From an uncultured Ellagibacter sp. (GTDB lineage Bacteria > Actinomycetota > Coriobacteriia > Coriobacteriales > Eggerthellaceae): 64,000 bases of DNA. Numbering within the stretch: position 1 is the first letter of the stretch; the number at the start of each line of letters is the position of its first letter. Below are positions 1 to 9,461 of this stretch, piece by piece. The position numbers and the translations under genes are program-made. The DNA lies in the NCBI RefSeq assembly GCF_934636505.1, contig NZ_CAKUAL010000001.1, positions 1 to 64,000 on the forward strand. Direction: 5' to 3'. Below the pieces are notes generated by a model. It had not been told where the DNA came from and did no database searches. It was given only the letters and a program-made list of their open reading frames with translations.

Positions 1-573
1 TCCGGCCACAAGATGATGGCGGGCACGGGGATCGGCGCGCTTTGCGGCACGCGCGAGGCGCTCGAGATGCTCGCTCCCCGTGATTTCGGCGGCGAGATGG
101 TGGGGAAGGTGACGCAAGCGCAGACCACCTGGGAAGAGCTTCCCCTGCGCCTAGAGGCGGGCACACCGAACTACGTCGGTGCGATCGCGCTCGGCGCGGC
201 GTGCGACTACCTGAGCAGCTTGGGTCGCGAGGACATCGCGGCGTATGAGTCCGACCTGGTCAGCCATGCAGTTAGCGCTCTCGGGGAAATCGAGGGACTT
301 CATATCGCGGGCTCGCCGAAGGAGCGCGCGGGTCTCGTCTCGTTCACGATCGACGGGGTGCACCCGCTCGATCTGTGCACGCTTATCGACGCGCGCGGTG
401 TCGCCCTGCGCAGCGGCCACAACTGCGCACAGCCCGTGCTCGATTGGCTGGGAACGAGCAGCGTGGCGCGACTGTCGCCGGCATTCTACAACACGACGGC
501 CGAAATCGACTTTGCCGCGAGCCAGATAGACCGTGCCGCGCAGATGCTCCGAGCCGCACGGTCTCGCAAGTAA
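1..573 (+). CDS. Cysteine desulfurase, SufS/CsdB-like (3' part only)
   Basis: C-terminal 190 residues of a class V aminotransferase-fold, PLP-dependent cysteine desulfurase; the 5' part lies left of the window. The first visible codons read SGHKMMAGTGIGALCG, in which the Lys is the PLP Schiff-base residue of the family. The block SGHNCAQPVLDWLG near residue 135 of the visible part carries the catalytic-loop Cys of SufS/CsdB-type enzymes. The family removes sulfur from cysteine, and some members remove selenium from selenocysteine. The gene converges on selD with a 2-bp gap, so a role in supplying selenium to SelD is plausible, but that is inference; Fe-S cluster assembly is the alternative. 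Confidence 0.85.
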   Translation, partial: SGHKMMAGTGIGALCGTREALEMLAPRDFGGEMVGKVTQAQTTWEELPLRLEAGTPNYVGAIALGAACDYLSSLGREDIAAYESDLVSHAVSALGEIEGLHIAGSPKERAGLVSFTIDGVHPLDLCTLIDARGVALRSGHNCAQPVLDWLGTSSVARLSPAFYNTTAEIDFAASQIDRAAQMLRAARSRK

Positions 574-575
574 AA

Positions 576-1655
576 CTACAGCGCTCCGTCGCCGAACGAG
601 ATCGTGCCCGCCTCGCCATCGACGATGCGGCCGATCTTCCACGCCGCGCGCCCTGCGCGCCGCTCGAATTCCCGCTCGAAAACCTCTGCCTGGTCGGGAG
701 GTATGGCTGCCAAGATGCCGCCCGAGGTCTGTGGGTCGCAGATCACCCCCATGCGGTTGTCGAACTCATCGTCGTCGAGCGCACCCTGCCGCACGTATTT
801 CTCCGCGAGGTCCATGATGGAAAACGCTCGATTGGGACGGCAGTACGCGCACGAGAGCTCCCATACGCGATCGAAGGTGGGAATGGCGCCGAAGTCCAGC
901 TCGGCCGCCACGTTTGACGCTTCGAGCATCTCGTGAAGGTGCCCCGCCAGTCCGAATCCCGTCACGTCGGTCGCCGCGTGGACGCCCGCCGCAACCATGG
1001 CCTCGCCGCCTGCGATGTTGAGCTCCATCATCGACTCGACGGCAGGTCGGAACTCCTCTTGGCTGATGAGCTCGTTTTTCACGGCGGCGCTCATGATGCC
1101 CGTGCCGATGCGCTTGGTGAGGTAGAGGACGTCTCCCGCGATCGCGCCGCCATTGCGTACGATTTTCCCAGGATCGACGGTGCCGAACACGCACAGGCCG
1201 TATTTCGGTTCCTCATCATCGATCGTGTGGCCGCCCGCCACGAACGCCCCCGCCGCATGCGCGGTGTCGGCGCCGCCGCGCAAAATCTCCCCCGCGACCT
1301 CGGCGCCGAGCTCGCTGTCGAGCGCGAGCAGGTTTAAGGCCACGTGGGGGCGGGCCCCCATCGCGAACACGTCGGAGAGCGCGTTCGCCGCCGCAACGCG
1401 CCCGAACTCGTACGGGTCGTCCACGACGGGCGTGAAGAAATCGACCGTGAGCACGGCTGCCGTCGTTTTATTGATTTCCCACACCGCCGCGTCGTCGCTC
1501 GTCTCGAACCCGAGGAGAAGTTTGTCCTTGTCGGGCAAATCGATTGCCGGCGAGAGGCAGTGCAGCGCATCTTCGAGGTCACCCGGACCCCACTTCGCCG
1601 CTCAACCGCCCTTGCTGGTGAGCTTCGTTAGCGCAACTTTTTCCTTCTCACTCAT
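576..1655 (-). CDS. selD: Selenide, water dikinase (selenophosphate synthase), selenocysteine-containing
   Basis: Makes selenophosphate, the selenium donor for Sec-tRNA, from selenide and ATP. Read from the ATG at 1655-1653, the frame runs MSEKEKVALTKLTSKGG, then an in-frame UGA at 1604-1602, then AAKWGPGDLEDAL. The UGA falls exactly at the catalytic Cys/Sec position of the family's GG(C/U) motif, so it is read as selenocysteine at residue 18. The full product is 359 residues, normal for SelD; starting at the next Met (1538) would remove the active site. A ribosome binding site (GGAAGGAG) precedes the 1655 start. Downstream the frame has the ATP-binding blocks DDAAV, DFFTPVVDDPYEFG and TDVTGFGLAGHL. 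The enzyme therefore depends on the pathway it feeds. The neighbouring selenoprotein fdhA is an obvious customer. Confidence 0.95.
1575..1604 (-). promoter_or_regulatory. Selenocysteine UGA and bacterial SECIS hairpin in selD
   Basis: The UGA is at 1604-1602. Ten bases further on the mRNA can form a 6-bp stem, GGGGUC (1591-1586) with GACCUC (1580-1575), closed by the 5-base loop CGGGU. A short hairpin directly 3' of UGA inside the coding region is how bacterial SelB recognises a Sec codon. The loop differs from the GGUCU loop seen in fdhA here. Confidence 0.75.
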
Positions 1656-2206
1656 GGGCAATCTCCTTCCGAGTCGAATTCAGTATACCAGCGCCGTACG
1701 GGACGACGGCGTCCTTGCCTTCCCTCCGATGACGCTCCGCTCCTTTCCACCCGACGTCGCCGGGGGAGGCGTCGTCTATTCGAAAGCCCTGCCATTTCGC
1801 AATTGGGAAGGCATCGTCGCGGGGAATTTGCGCGCATCATTCCTCAAGGTTGATGAAAGAGGGAAAATCAACCCATTTCCGTGCCAGATTCAACCTGTCC
1901 ATAAAGCGGGCTATTCTCTAATAGGATAGTGCAGGTCAATTCAACAATATCTTACAAAACCTTCACATTGCAAAAAATACTTTCTGAGCTTCCTTTGAAA
2001 ATGTTGGAGAGAAAGATGCGTTAACCCAGGTCAAGTATCAGTTTGCAAAGGAAAGGCCGTTCCCCCGCCAAATAGTCCTTTTGCGGTCTCATTTGTTGAA
2101 TTTGTGTCGACAAGTCTCGTACCATGAACAATCGACGAAAGGGCAGCGTATGCCCTGACGCGGTATAGACGAGGGAAGACGAGAATTTGGAAGGAGAGAC
2201 GAGATT
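1656..2206. other. 551-bp intergenic region between selD and fdhA
   Basis: This gap separates two divergently transcribed selenoprotein genes and must hold both promoters. Next to selD a minus-strand TATACT (complement of 1682-1687) could be a -10 box. A small hairpin GGACG-ACGG-CGTCC lies at 1701-1714. From about 1840 the sequence becomes AT-richer. I found no convincing tRNA, no selC and no FNR-type TTGAT-N4-ATCAA site. Confidence 0.4.
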
Positions 2207-5200
2207 ATGAACCTGACACGCAGGGGCTTCATGAAAGCCACCGGCGCAGCGTTCGCGACGAGCATGGCGTTCCAGTTGACGCAGCAGTCGCCTGCTTTGG
2301 CTGTTGAGTCGAACAGCGACTGGAAGCTCGTGAACACTGAAGAGTACACCAACATCTGCTGCTATTGCGCAGGCGGATGCGGTTCGCTTCTTTCGGTGCG
2401 CGACGGCGAGCTGATCAATCTCGAAGGTGACCCCGACCATCCCATCAACCAAGGTGGCTTGTGCCCGAAGGGCGCGGCCATGTTCCAGCTCCGCAACATT
2501 GTGGATCCGGAAACGCGCGAGGTCATCAAGAACCCCGATCGCGTTACTAAGCCGATGGTGCGCCGCCCCGGTGCTTCCGAGTGGGAAGACATCACCTGGG
2601 AGGACGCCGTCAAGGAAATCGCGCGCAAGGTTAAAGACACGCGCGACGCCACGTTTGAGGAAACCGACAAGAACGGCCTCACCGTGAACCGCACCCCGGC
2701 AATTGCCAGCCTGGGCGGTAGCCAAGAAAACTCCGAGGAGGAATACCTGATCCTCAAGATGATGCGATCGCTCGGCGTGATCGCCATCGACAATCAGGCG
2801 CGTGTTTGACACAGCCCCACCGTTGCCGGTCTGGCAGCATCATTTGGTCGCGGCTCTATGACGAGCCACTGGTGCGACTTCCAAAACACCGACGTCATCC
2901 TCCACTGCGGTTCCAACTCCGTTGAGAACCACCCGGTCAGCTCGCTGTGGCTTGGCAAGGCCCACGACCGCGGAGCGAAGTGGATCGTCGTCGATCCCCG
3001 CTATACCCGTACTGCTGAGCAGGCGGATATCTACTGCCCCATCCGCTCGGGCACGGACATCGCCTTCTACGGCGGCATGTATCACTGGATCATCGAGAAC
3101 CTGATCGATCCGAATCTCGAGAAGTACCTCGCCACTGGTGAGATGGGCGACTACAACTACGAGTACCTGCTCAACTACACGAATGCGTCTTACCTGCTCG
3201 ACCCCGAGTTCGACTTCGACATCGAAACCGGCCTCTACTCCGGTTGGGACGAGAAGACCAAGACCTATTCCAACCATTCTTGGCACTATCAGACCGAGAA
3301 GGAAGAGAACTGGGACACCTCCGCTTCGGGCGACTACGCCTGGGTTAAGAAGGACGGCGTTCCCGAGTTCACCACGCCGACGCTCACCCTCCCCAAGCGC
3401 GACATGACGCTTCAGGACCCGATGTGCGTCTACCAGCAGGTGAAGAAGCACTACGAGCGCTACACCCTCGACGCCGTGTGCGACATCTGCGGCATGGGCA
3501 AGGAAACGCTCGAGCTGGTGTACTCCACCTACGGTTCCACCGCAAAGCCCGGCCGCGCTGGCATGGTGCTCTACGCACTGGGCCAGACGCAGCACTCCTA
3601 TGGCGCCCAGAACACGCGCGCCATGTGCGTTATGCAGCTGCTCCTCGGCAACATCGGCATCCCCGGCGGCGGTGTGAACGCTCTGCGCGGCGAGCCCAAC
3701 GTTCAGGGTGCAACCGACATGGGCATGATGGTGAACGAGCATCCCGCTTACCTGAAGTGGGCAAACACCACCGATCGTTCCAGCTTGCGCAAGTGGCTGG
3801 AATCCCAGACGTATTCCGCCGGCTACTACACCAACAAGCCGAAGTTCATCGTGTCCTCCCTCAAGGAGTGGTTCGGCGATGCTGCAACCGTCGAGAACGA
3901 CTACGGCTATGACTGGTGGCCGAAGGTTCCCTCCGAGAAGGGCGACCAGGACTACACGCATATCTCCACGTTCGAGCTCATGAAGCAGGGCGTCATCAAG
4001 GGCTACTTCAACTGGGGCATGAACCCCTGCCACTCGGCCCCGAACGCCGGCAACGTGCGCCGCTCGATGGCGAACCTCGATTGGCTCGTCGTGGCCGACC
4101 AGGTCGAAACCGAGTCGGCGGCCTTCTGGAAGGCTCCGGACATGAACCCGTCCGAGATCCAGACGACCGTGTACTTCCTCCCCTGCGCGCTCATCTACGA
4201 GAAGCCGGGCACTATCCTGAACTCCGGTCGTTGGCTGCAGTGGCGCTACCAGGCAGTCGAGCCGTGGGACCAGGCCAAGCCTGACCTCGAGATGTGCGAC
4301 CTCCTGTGGACGGAAATCTGCCGTCTGTACAAGGAGGAAGGCGGTGCGAACCCCGACCCGATCCTCAACACGAAGTGGGATTACTACGTCAACGGCAAGA
4401 TCGACTTCCGTCCGGTTTCCTGGGCGCTCAACGGCTACCGTACGGCCAATTCCGACTTCAAGGCGGGCAAGGTCGACCTGCTCAAGGGCTACTCAGAGCT
4501 CGGCGCCGACGGCTCCACCTCCTGCGCGATGTGGATCTACTCGGGCTTCTACAACAACAACGACGCGCCGCTCGATCCGGCCCAGCAGCCGATCGGTCGC
4601 CGCGACAACAACGACAAGTCGGGCCTTGGCCTGAACTCCAACTGGGCGTTCAGCTGGCCTTCCAACCGTCGTATCCTGTACAACCGCAACTCCTGCGACA
4701 CCAAGGGCAAGCCGTGGAACCCCGACAAGAAGCTCATGGAGTGGGACGGCAGCAAGTGGGATCTGGTCGACCAGGGCGACTTCGTGTCCGCCAAGAACGG
4801 TCAGCCGGTTCCGCCGAACAACAACACGTTCTTCATGCTGTGGGAGCAGAACGCGCGTCTCGAATCCTACGGTATGGAAGACGGCCCGATGCCCGAGCAC
4901 TACGAGCCGTTCGAGAGCCCGTTCGACAACGCGCTCAACGGTTCGCAGAACAACCCGATGATCAAGTTCACGGAATACGAGTCCACCGCCCATGGCGGAA
5001 CCGACGAGTACCCGATCATCGCGACCACGTACTCCGTCACCGAGCATTGGCAGACCGGCGGTCAGAGCCGCTCCTGCCCGGCGCTCGTGGAGGCTATGCC
5101 GTCGCAGTTCTGCGAGATGTCCGAGGAGTTCGCCGCTGAGAAGGGCATCAAGCCCGGCGACAAGGTTCGCGTGTGGAACAAGCGCGGCTCCGTCGTGGTC

Positions 5201-5401
5201 GACGCCTACGTCACCAAGCGTCTGAAGCCGTTCACGATCCACGGCAAGACGCAGCATCAGGTGGGCCTCACGCATCACTTCGGCTGGACGCACCTGTACG
5301 GCACGGGCGACACCGTAAACGACCTGACCCCGAACGTCGGCGACCCGAACACCATGGTGCCCGAGTACAAAGCGTTCCTCGTCAACATCGAGAAAGCATA
5401 A
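2207..5401 (+). CDS. fdhA: Formate dehydrogenase catalytic subunit, selenocysteine-containing (FdnG type)
   Basis: Membrane-associated molybdopterin enzyme that oxidises formate to CO2 and passes electrons to FdhB. A single 1064-residue frame is interrupted only by UGA at 2807-2809. The residues around it, NQARV-U-HSPTVAGLAASFGRG, match the Mo-ligand selenocysteine site of FdnG-type formate dehydrogenases, so the UGA is read as Sec201 and the two halves are one gene. A twin-arginine signal (TRRGFMKATGAA) opens the protein, giving export of the folded enzyme. A [4Fe-4S] site follows at C51-x2-C54-x3-C58-x27-C86. The C-terminal molybdopterin-dinucleotide-binding domain lies around residues 925-1060. 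The start ATG follows GGAAGGAGAG. It is first in an operon with fdhB and fdhC. Confidence 0.96.
2807..2836 (+). promoter_or_regulatory. Selenocysteine UGA and SECIS hairpin in fdhA
   Basis: UGA at 2807-2809 is followed by an apical hairpin: UGCC (2824-2827), loop GGUCU (2828-2832), GGCA (2833-2836), with an extra U just 5' of the stem. The GGUCU loop is the same as that of the well-studied E. coli fdhF/fdnG SECIS bound by SelB. It lies about 14 bases after the UGA, the expected spacing. Confidence 0.85.
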
Positions 5402-5415
5402 GGAGGGGGTAAGAC

Positions 5416-6360
5416 ATGACTGAAATGGCTATTCTTTACGACACCTCCCTGTGCACGAACTGCAAGGGCTGCCAGGTTGCCTGCAAGGTGTGGAATAACC
5501 TGCCGTCCCCGATCGGCACCAACGAGAACAAGTTCTCCGGTTCGCTTCAGAACCCGGCAGACCTGAACGGCAACACGCGTCTGATTCAGACGTTCCAGGA
5601 GCGCGACGCGGTTCGCGGGCAGAAGCCCGTCGACTGGATCTTCAACCGTCGTTCCTGCCAGCACTGCACCGAGGCCCCTTGCGCCACGGTGTGCCCCGCT
5701 GGTGCCATCACGAAGGACGAGGACACCGGATTCGTCCACGTCGACGACTCCAAGTGCGTCGGCTGCCATTACTGCGAAGGCGTGTGCCCGTTCGATGTGC
5801 CGCGCTACCGCACCGAGGGTATCCGCGACTACGTTAACAAGTGCACCGGCTGCCCGGATCGCGTGGCTCAGGGTATGGACCCGGCCTGCGTTTCCACCTG
5901 CCAGCCCAACGCACTTCGCTTCGGGCCGCGCGACGAGATGCTCGAGCTTGCCCAGGAGCGCCTTGAGATCCTGAAGGGCCGCGGCTACGAGGACGCCGAG
6001 ATCTACGGCGCCAACGAGATGGGCGGTCTGCATGTGGTCTCCGTGCTGAAGTACGGGCGCGAGGCCACGGGCCTTCCGGCCAACCCGTCCGCTCCGGCAA
6101 CGGTGGGCATGACCCGCGTCATGAAGCCCGTCACGGGCGTCGTCACCGGCCTCACGGTTGTGGGCCTCGCGGCGATGTTCGCTCTGGGCGTGGGCTACAA
6201 GCGCGACAAGCTCGTGTACAACCCCGAGACCGAGGACACCGTCAGCCTGATCACCGGCGACGTCGTCAAGCACGGCGACGCTCAGGACGAGAAGTCCATC
6301 AAGGAGCACATCCTCGAGAATCATCCATTCGGCATCGGGAAGGGAGGCAGCGATGAGTAA
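5416..6360 (+). CDS. fdhB: Formate dehydrogenase iron-sulfur subunit (FdnH type)
   Basis: 314-residue electron-transfer subunit. It carries electrons from FdhA to the membrane cytochrome through four [4Fe-4S] clusters. The Cys groups are visible in order: CTNCKGCQVAC, CQHCTEAPCATVCP, CVGCHYCEGVCP and CTGCPDRVAQGMDPACVSTC. A single hydrophobic segment near residues 240-262 (VVTGLTVVGLAAMFALGVGY) anchors the C-terminus, as in FdnH/HybA proteins. The gene starts 14 bp after fdhA behind AAGGAGGGGG and its end overlaps fdhC by 8 bp, showing a tight operon. It has no signal peptide of its own, in line with co-export with the Tat-signal subunit. Confidence 0.94.
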   Translation: MTEMAILYDTSLCTNCKGCQVACKVWNNLPSPIGTNENKFSGSLQNPADLNGNTRLIQTFQERDAVRGQKPVDWIFNRRSCQHCTEAPCATVCPAGAITKDEDTGFVHVDDSKCVGCHYCEGVCPFDVPRYRTEGIRDYVNKCTGCPDRVAQGMDPACVSTCQPNALRFGPRDEMLELAQERLEILKGRGYEDAEIYGANEMGGLHVVSVLKYGREATGLPANPSAPATVGMTRVMKPVTGVVTGLTVVGLAAMFALGVGYKRDKLVYNPETEDTVSLITGDVVKHGDAQDEKSIKEHILENHPFGIGKGGSDE

Positions 6361-7126
6361 CGAAGCAGTGAACGTTTCTCCTGAGCAGCTTGCCGCTGAC
6401 AAGCAGTTCCTCAAAGATCGCGAAGCCGCTGGAACCGAGCGCTACATCAAGCGCCACTCGCTGCAGGCTCGTTTGACGCATGGCATCGCAGTTATCGCCT
6501 GCATCCTTTTGTGCCTGAGCGGTTGCTTCGTGTTCATTCCGCCTCTGGCCCAGATGGTGGGCTCCGACGTCGTGTTCGTCTTCCGCATGGTGCACCGTGT
6601 GTGCGGCATCATCTTCGTCGTGGTTCCGCTGTTCAGCGCTATCGCCTCGCCGAAGGGCGTTGGCCACATCTTTAAGAACCTCTTTGCGAAGTGGACCTCC
6701 GACGACAAGAAGTGGATGGCGCTGTTCTTCCCCTACCTGTTCCTGGCAAAGTGGATTCACATGCCCGATCAGGACGAGGTGAAGTCCGGCCAGCGCTTCG
6801 CCGACGGCATGCTTTGGCTGTTTGGCCTGCTCATGGCTGTTACCGGTGTTATCCTGCTCATCGGCGAGCTGGGTCTTGCTCTCGGCACGACGGTTCATGG
6901 CGTCCTGCTGTTCCTGCATGACTTCGGCTTCCTGATGATCGCCGTGTTCGGCTTGGCTCACATCTTCCTGGGTGCGGGCATCTTCCAGCCGTATCGCGGC
7001 ACCCACAAGCTCATGTTCGGCAACGGCATGGTTTCCGAGTCCGACGCGATCTACCACTGGGGCCACTGGGCTCGCAAGGAGATTACCGAGGGCAAGAACG
7101 TGGTTGAGAAGCCTGCAGCCAAGTAA
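6353..7126 (+). CDS. fdhC: Formate dehydrogenase cytochrome b membrane subunit (FdnI type)
   Basis: 257-residue integral membrane protein with about four hydrophobic segments (LTHGIAVIACILLCLSGCF, VHRVCGIIFVVVPLF, GMLWLFGLLMAVTGVILLIG, HDFGFLMIAVFGLAHIFLGAG). The His residues within them fit haem b ligands. The family takes electrons from the Fe-S subunit and reduces menaquinone. It overlaps fdhB by 8 bp (AGGGAGGCAGCGATGAG contains its ribosome binding site and start), so translation is coupled. Its place as third gene after fdhA and fdhB completes a membrane-bound formate:quinone oxidoreductase. Confidence 0.9.
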   Translation: MSNEAVNVSPEQLAADKQFLKDREAAGTERYIKRHSLQARLTHGIAVIACILLCLSGCFVFIPPLAQMVGSDVVFVFRMVHRVCGIIFVVVPLFSAIASPKGVGHIFKNLFAKWTSDDKKWMALFFPYLFLAKWIHMPDQDEVKSGQRFADGMLWLFGLLMAVTGVILLIGELGLALGTTVHGVLLFLHDFGFLMIAVFGLAHIFLGAGIFQPYRGTHKLMFGNGMVSESDAIYHWGHWARKEITEGKNVVEKPAAK

Positions 7127-7170
7127 CTGATTCTGCCGGCCATTGCGGCTGGTGGAAAGCTTGATTCGGT

Positions 7171-7199
7171 GGACCCATCCGACAATCTCGGGTGGGTCC
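7171..7199 (+). terminator. Strong hairpin between fdhC and fdhE
   Basis: GGACCCA (7171-7177) pairs with TGGGTCC (7193-7199), with further CCGA/TCGG-type pairing inside. There is no U run after it (CCCGTTCTCTG), so it may attenuate transcription or stabilise the fdhABC mRNA rather than stop transcription fully. Confidence 0.55.
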
Positions 7200-7301
7200 C
7201 CGTTCTCTGTGGAGATAAATGGCTCGCTATTTGCCCGCCTCGCGTCAAACGCTTGGGTTGGGGCGAAGCAGGCAAATACGATCGACGAGAAAGGCGTGAA
7301 C

Positions 7302-8216
7302 ATGAACAACAAGGCTGCCAAGCTTGCGGCGGAGCATTATGGGAAAACGCTCGATGGGGTCGAAGTCTCGCGCATCGATTTCTTCATGAGCCTGTGGGCG
7401 GCACTCGATGGCGCCGATGCAGCGGGGCAGACTGCTGCGGGCTATGAGGTGCCTCCTGCGGAGCGCGTGGCCGCGCTTTCCGAGGCGGAGATTCCCGTGT
7501 TCTCGAACGCCCCTGTGGAAATCGACGCCGAGGCGCTTGCTCGCGGAATGTCCGCGGTCATCGCCCGCGCTGCCGAGCTGGGCGGGTTCGACGACGAGAT
7601 GGCTGCTGCGCTTACGGGCGTCAACTGGGATGACGTCATTGCGGCAAGCGATGTCGCCTTGGCAGGAAAGAAACCGATGGAATATCTGGCCGCATTCGCC
7701 GAGCAGCTGGTGGACGGCGGCATGACCGAGCTTCAGGCGCAGATGGGCCAGCTGTTCGCGTCGCTCGCGCTTCGTTGGCAGCTTGAGGGCCCTGCTGAGG
7801 CGGTGGCCCGCGCTCGCAAGAAGGCGAAGGTGTTCTACGACCATCAGATGCACTGCCCCGCATGCGGCGGCGATGCGACGCTCGCGCGCGTGGGCGAGGG
7901 CGGATCGGGCGACGGCCGCAACAAGACCTTGTGGTGCGCGCAGTGCGGAACGAGCTGGGAATTCGATCGCATCCGCTGTCCTCGCTGCGGCACGCGCAAC
8001 CAGGGAAACCTGCACTACTTCAACATCGAGGGTGACGAAGGCCATCGTATCGGCACGTGCGACGAGTGCGGCAGCTATATCCGCACGCGCTTTGCAGGCG
8101 AAGGCGACAACGCGCCATATTCTCCCGAGGTCGAAGACGTCGTGATGGCTCGCCTCGACGCTGTGGCTATGGACCCCTCCTTTGCGGGCGGGTCGGCCAA
8201 GCGCACGGGCGAATAG
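7302..8216 (+). CDS. fdhE: Formate dehydrogenase accessory protein FdhE
   Basis: 304-residue cytoplasmic accessory protein needed for formate dehydrogenase activity; E. coli FdhE is a rubredoxin-like iron protein that acts on the Tat-exported enzymes. The C-terminal third carries four CxxC pairs: CPACGG, CAQCG, CPRCG and CDECG, the hallmark of FdhE. The ATG at 7302 is chosen because it follows GAGAAAGGCGTG and begins MNNKAAKLAAEHYGK; an upstream in-frame extension to 7143 would run through the intergenic hairpin. It lies downstream of fdhABC and is probably co-transcribed by read-through or has its own promoter after 7200. Confidence 0.9.
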   Translation: MNNKAAKLAAEHYGKTLDGVEVSRIDFFMSLWAALDGADAAGQTAAGYEVPPAERVAALSEAEIPVFSNAPVEIDAEALARGMSAVIARAAELGGFDDEMAAALTGVNWDDVIAASDVALAGKKPMEYLAAFAEQLVDGGMTELQAQMGQLFASLALRWQLEGPAEAVARARKKAKVFYDHQMHCPACGGDATLARVGEGGSGDGRNKTLWCAQCGTSWEFDRIRCPRCGTRNQGNLHYFNIEGDEGHRIGTCDECGSYIRTRFAGEGDNAPYSPEVEDVVMARLDAVAMDPSFAGGSAKRTGE

Positions 8217-8293
8217 GCGAGCAAACAGGCGAATAGTCGAGCGAACCGCGGGTGATGTGAGCTTTCTTCTCGCTGACGTGGGGTCTCATTCAA

Positions 8294-8325
8294 GGGCGTC
8301 GACATTGTCGGCGCCCTCGTTATTT
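8294..8325 (+). terminator. Rho-independent terminator after fdhE
   Basis: GGGCGTCGAC (8294-8303) pairs with GTCGGCGCCC (8307-8316) around an ATT loop, followed by TCGTTATTT. It closes the formate dehydrogenase cluster. Confidence 0.75.
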
Positions 8326-8489
8326 CCCTGACGACGGTCCACCCAGAGATGCCTTGGCGTCAAAATGAAGTCACCAAAACCCCTCTCGATTCTGCCTTGC
8401 TCGTATTGAATCGTCGAAACCACGCAGGTGCGGCCTGGTTCCCCTATACTGATGCTCATCTCACAAACTTACAAGAAGGCGAGTTACAC

Positions 8490-9461
8490 ATGATCGAAGT
8501 GCTTTGGCACGGTCGCGGCGGGCAGGGGGCCTTCACAGCGGCACGGCTTTTGGGCGCGGCGTCCTCGTTCGCCGACGGCTCCTATGCGTTGGCGTTTCCC
8601 TCGTTCGGCCCCGAGCGTCGCGGCGCTCCTATGCGCGCGTTCACCAAGATGTCGCGCAAGCCGATTGGCGATCGCAGTGCGGTGAACAGGGCGAACTACG
8701 TTATCTACCTCGACGATACGCTGCTTGGCGAAGGTTGGGAGGACGAGCTGCTTCCTGATGGGAAAGTCATCGTGAACTCGGTGCGCTCGTTCGACGATCC
8801 GCGCATCGTCGCCATCGACGCAAACGGCATCTCTCAAGAAATTCTCGGCCGGCCGATTCCCAACACGGCGCTTCTCGGTGCGCTGTGCTCAGTGTGCGAC
8901 TATGTGAGCGTCGACGACGTGAAGCGAGCCATCGAGGGCTATATGCCCGCGAAGCTGCACGAGAAGAACAAGCGCGTAGTCGATGCGGCGCTTGAGGCGG
9001 TGGGGAAAACTCGCGCAGCGGGAGTGGTCGCAAATACCGACGAGTCCACCGAATCCCAGGTCGGCGACTCTGTTTCACGTGAAACGGCCAAGGGGGAGTC
9101 TGCTCTTGCGCCCGCTTCCCGCGGCGAAGCGCTCATTCCCACGCTGCAAACCGCTGCGCTCGATCCCGCCGACTTCGCCCATACTACCTGCTACGACGGC
9201 GGTTACCTCGTGGCGAAGAACGCAGGCTGGCGCAATATGCGTCCGGTGCTCGATGCCGGGAAATGCACGGGCTGTCTGCAGTGTTACCTGTACTGCCCCG
9301 ACGGCTGTGTCTTCCGTCCTGCGCGGCATGCGACCGATGCAGCGGGCGCGGCAGCCGTGGCCATCGATTATGATTTCTGCAAGGGGTGCGGCGTGTGCGT
9401 CGAGGTGTGCCGCTTCGGCGCGCTTGCCATGGTCCACGAAAGCGAGGGCGATGAGCGATGA
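8490..9461 (+). CDS. porG: 2-oxoacid:ferredoxin oxidoreductase, fused gamma and delta (ferredoxin) subunits
   Basis: 323 residues. Residues 1-180 are the gamma domain (IEVLWHGRGGQGAFTAARLL), which closes over the active site and helps bind CoA. Residues 260-320 are a 2x[4Fe-4S] ferredoxin domain (CTGCLQCYLYCPDGC and CKGCGVCVEVCRFGAL), equal to the separate delta subunit of archaeal-type enzymes. A polar linker of about 60 residues joins them, and its DNA contains a parS site. The start at 8490 follows AAGAAGGCGAG; the frame extends upstream to 8349 without a ribosome site. The stop overlaps the start of the alpha subunit (ATGA). The substrate is not certain from sequence; pyruvate or a branched 2-oxoacid are the candidates. 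Confidence 0.88.
   Translation: MIEVLWHGRGGQGAFTAARLLGAASSFADGSYALAFPSFGPERRGAPMRAFTKMSRKPIGDRSAVNRANYVIYLDDTLLGEGWEDELLPDGKVIVNSVRSFDDPRIVAIDANGISQEILGRPIPNTALLGALCSVCDYVSVDDVKRAIEGYMPAKLHEKNKRVVDAALEAVGKTRAAGVVANTDESTESQVGDSVSRETAKGESALAPASRGEALIPTLQTAALDPADFAHTTCYDGGYLVAKNAGWRNMRPVLDAGKCTGCLQCYLYCPDGCVFRPARHATDAAGAAAVAIDYDFCKGCGVCVEVCRFGALAMVHESEGDER
9071..9086. promoter_or_regulatory. parS: parS-like centromere site inside the gamma-delta gene
   Basis: TGTTTCACGTGAAACG matches the universal ParB recognition sequence (a 16-bp palindrome around TTTCACGTGAAA) at 15 of 16 positions. It lies in the codons for the inter-domain linker (SVSRET), where protein constraint is low. ParB loads at such sites, usually near the chromosome origin. 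Confidence 0.8.

Noticed and set aside
1780..1800. tRNA T-arm-like word (TTCGAA) near the selD promoter
   Set aside because: The flanking bases do not pair as a T stem and no acceptor or anticodon arm can be built; no tRNA was found in the window.
2207..2809. FdhA as a truncated 200-residue pseudogene followed by a separate gene
   Set aside because: The two parts share one frame, the break is a UGA at the Mo-ligand Sec position, and the flanking residues and SECIS hairpin match FdnG-type enzymes.
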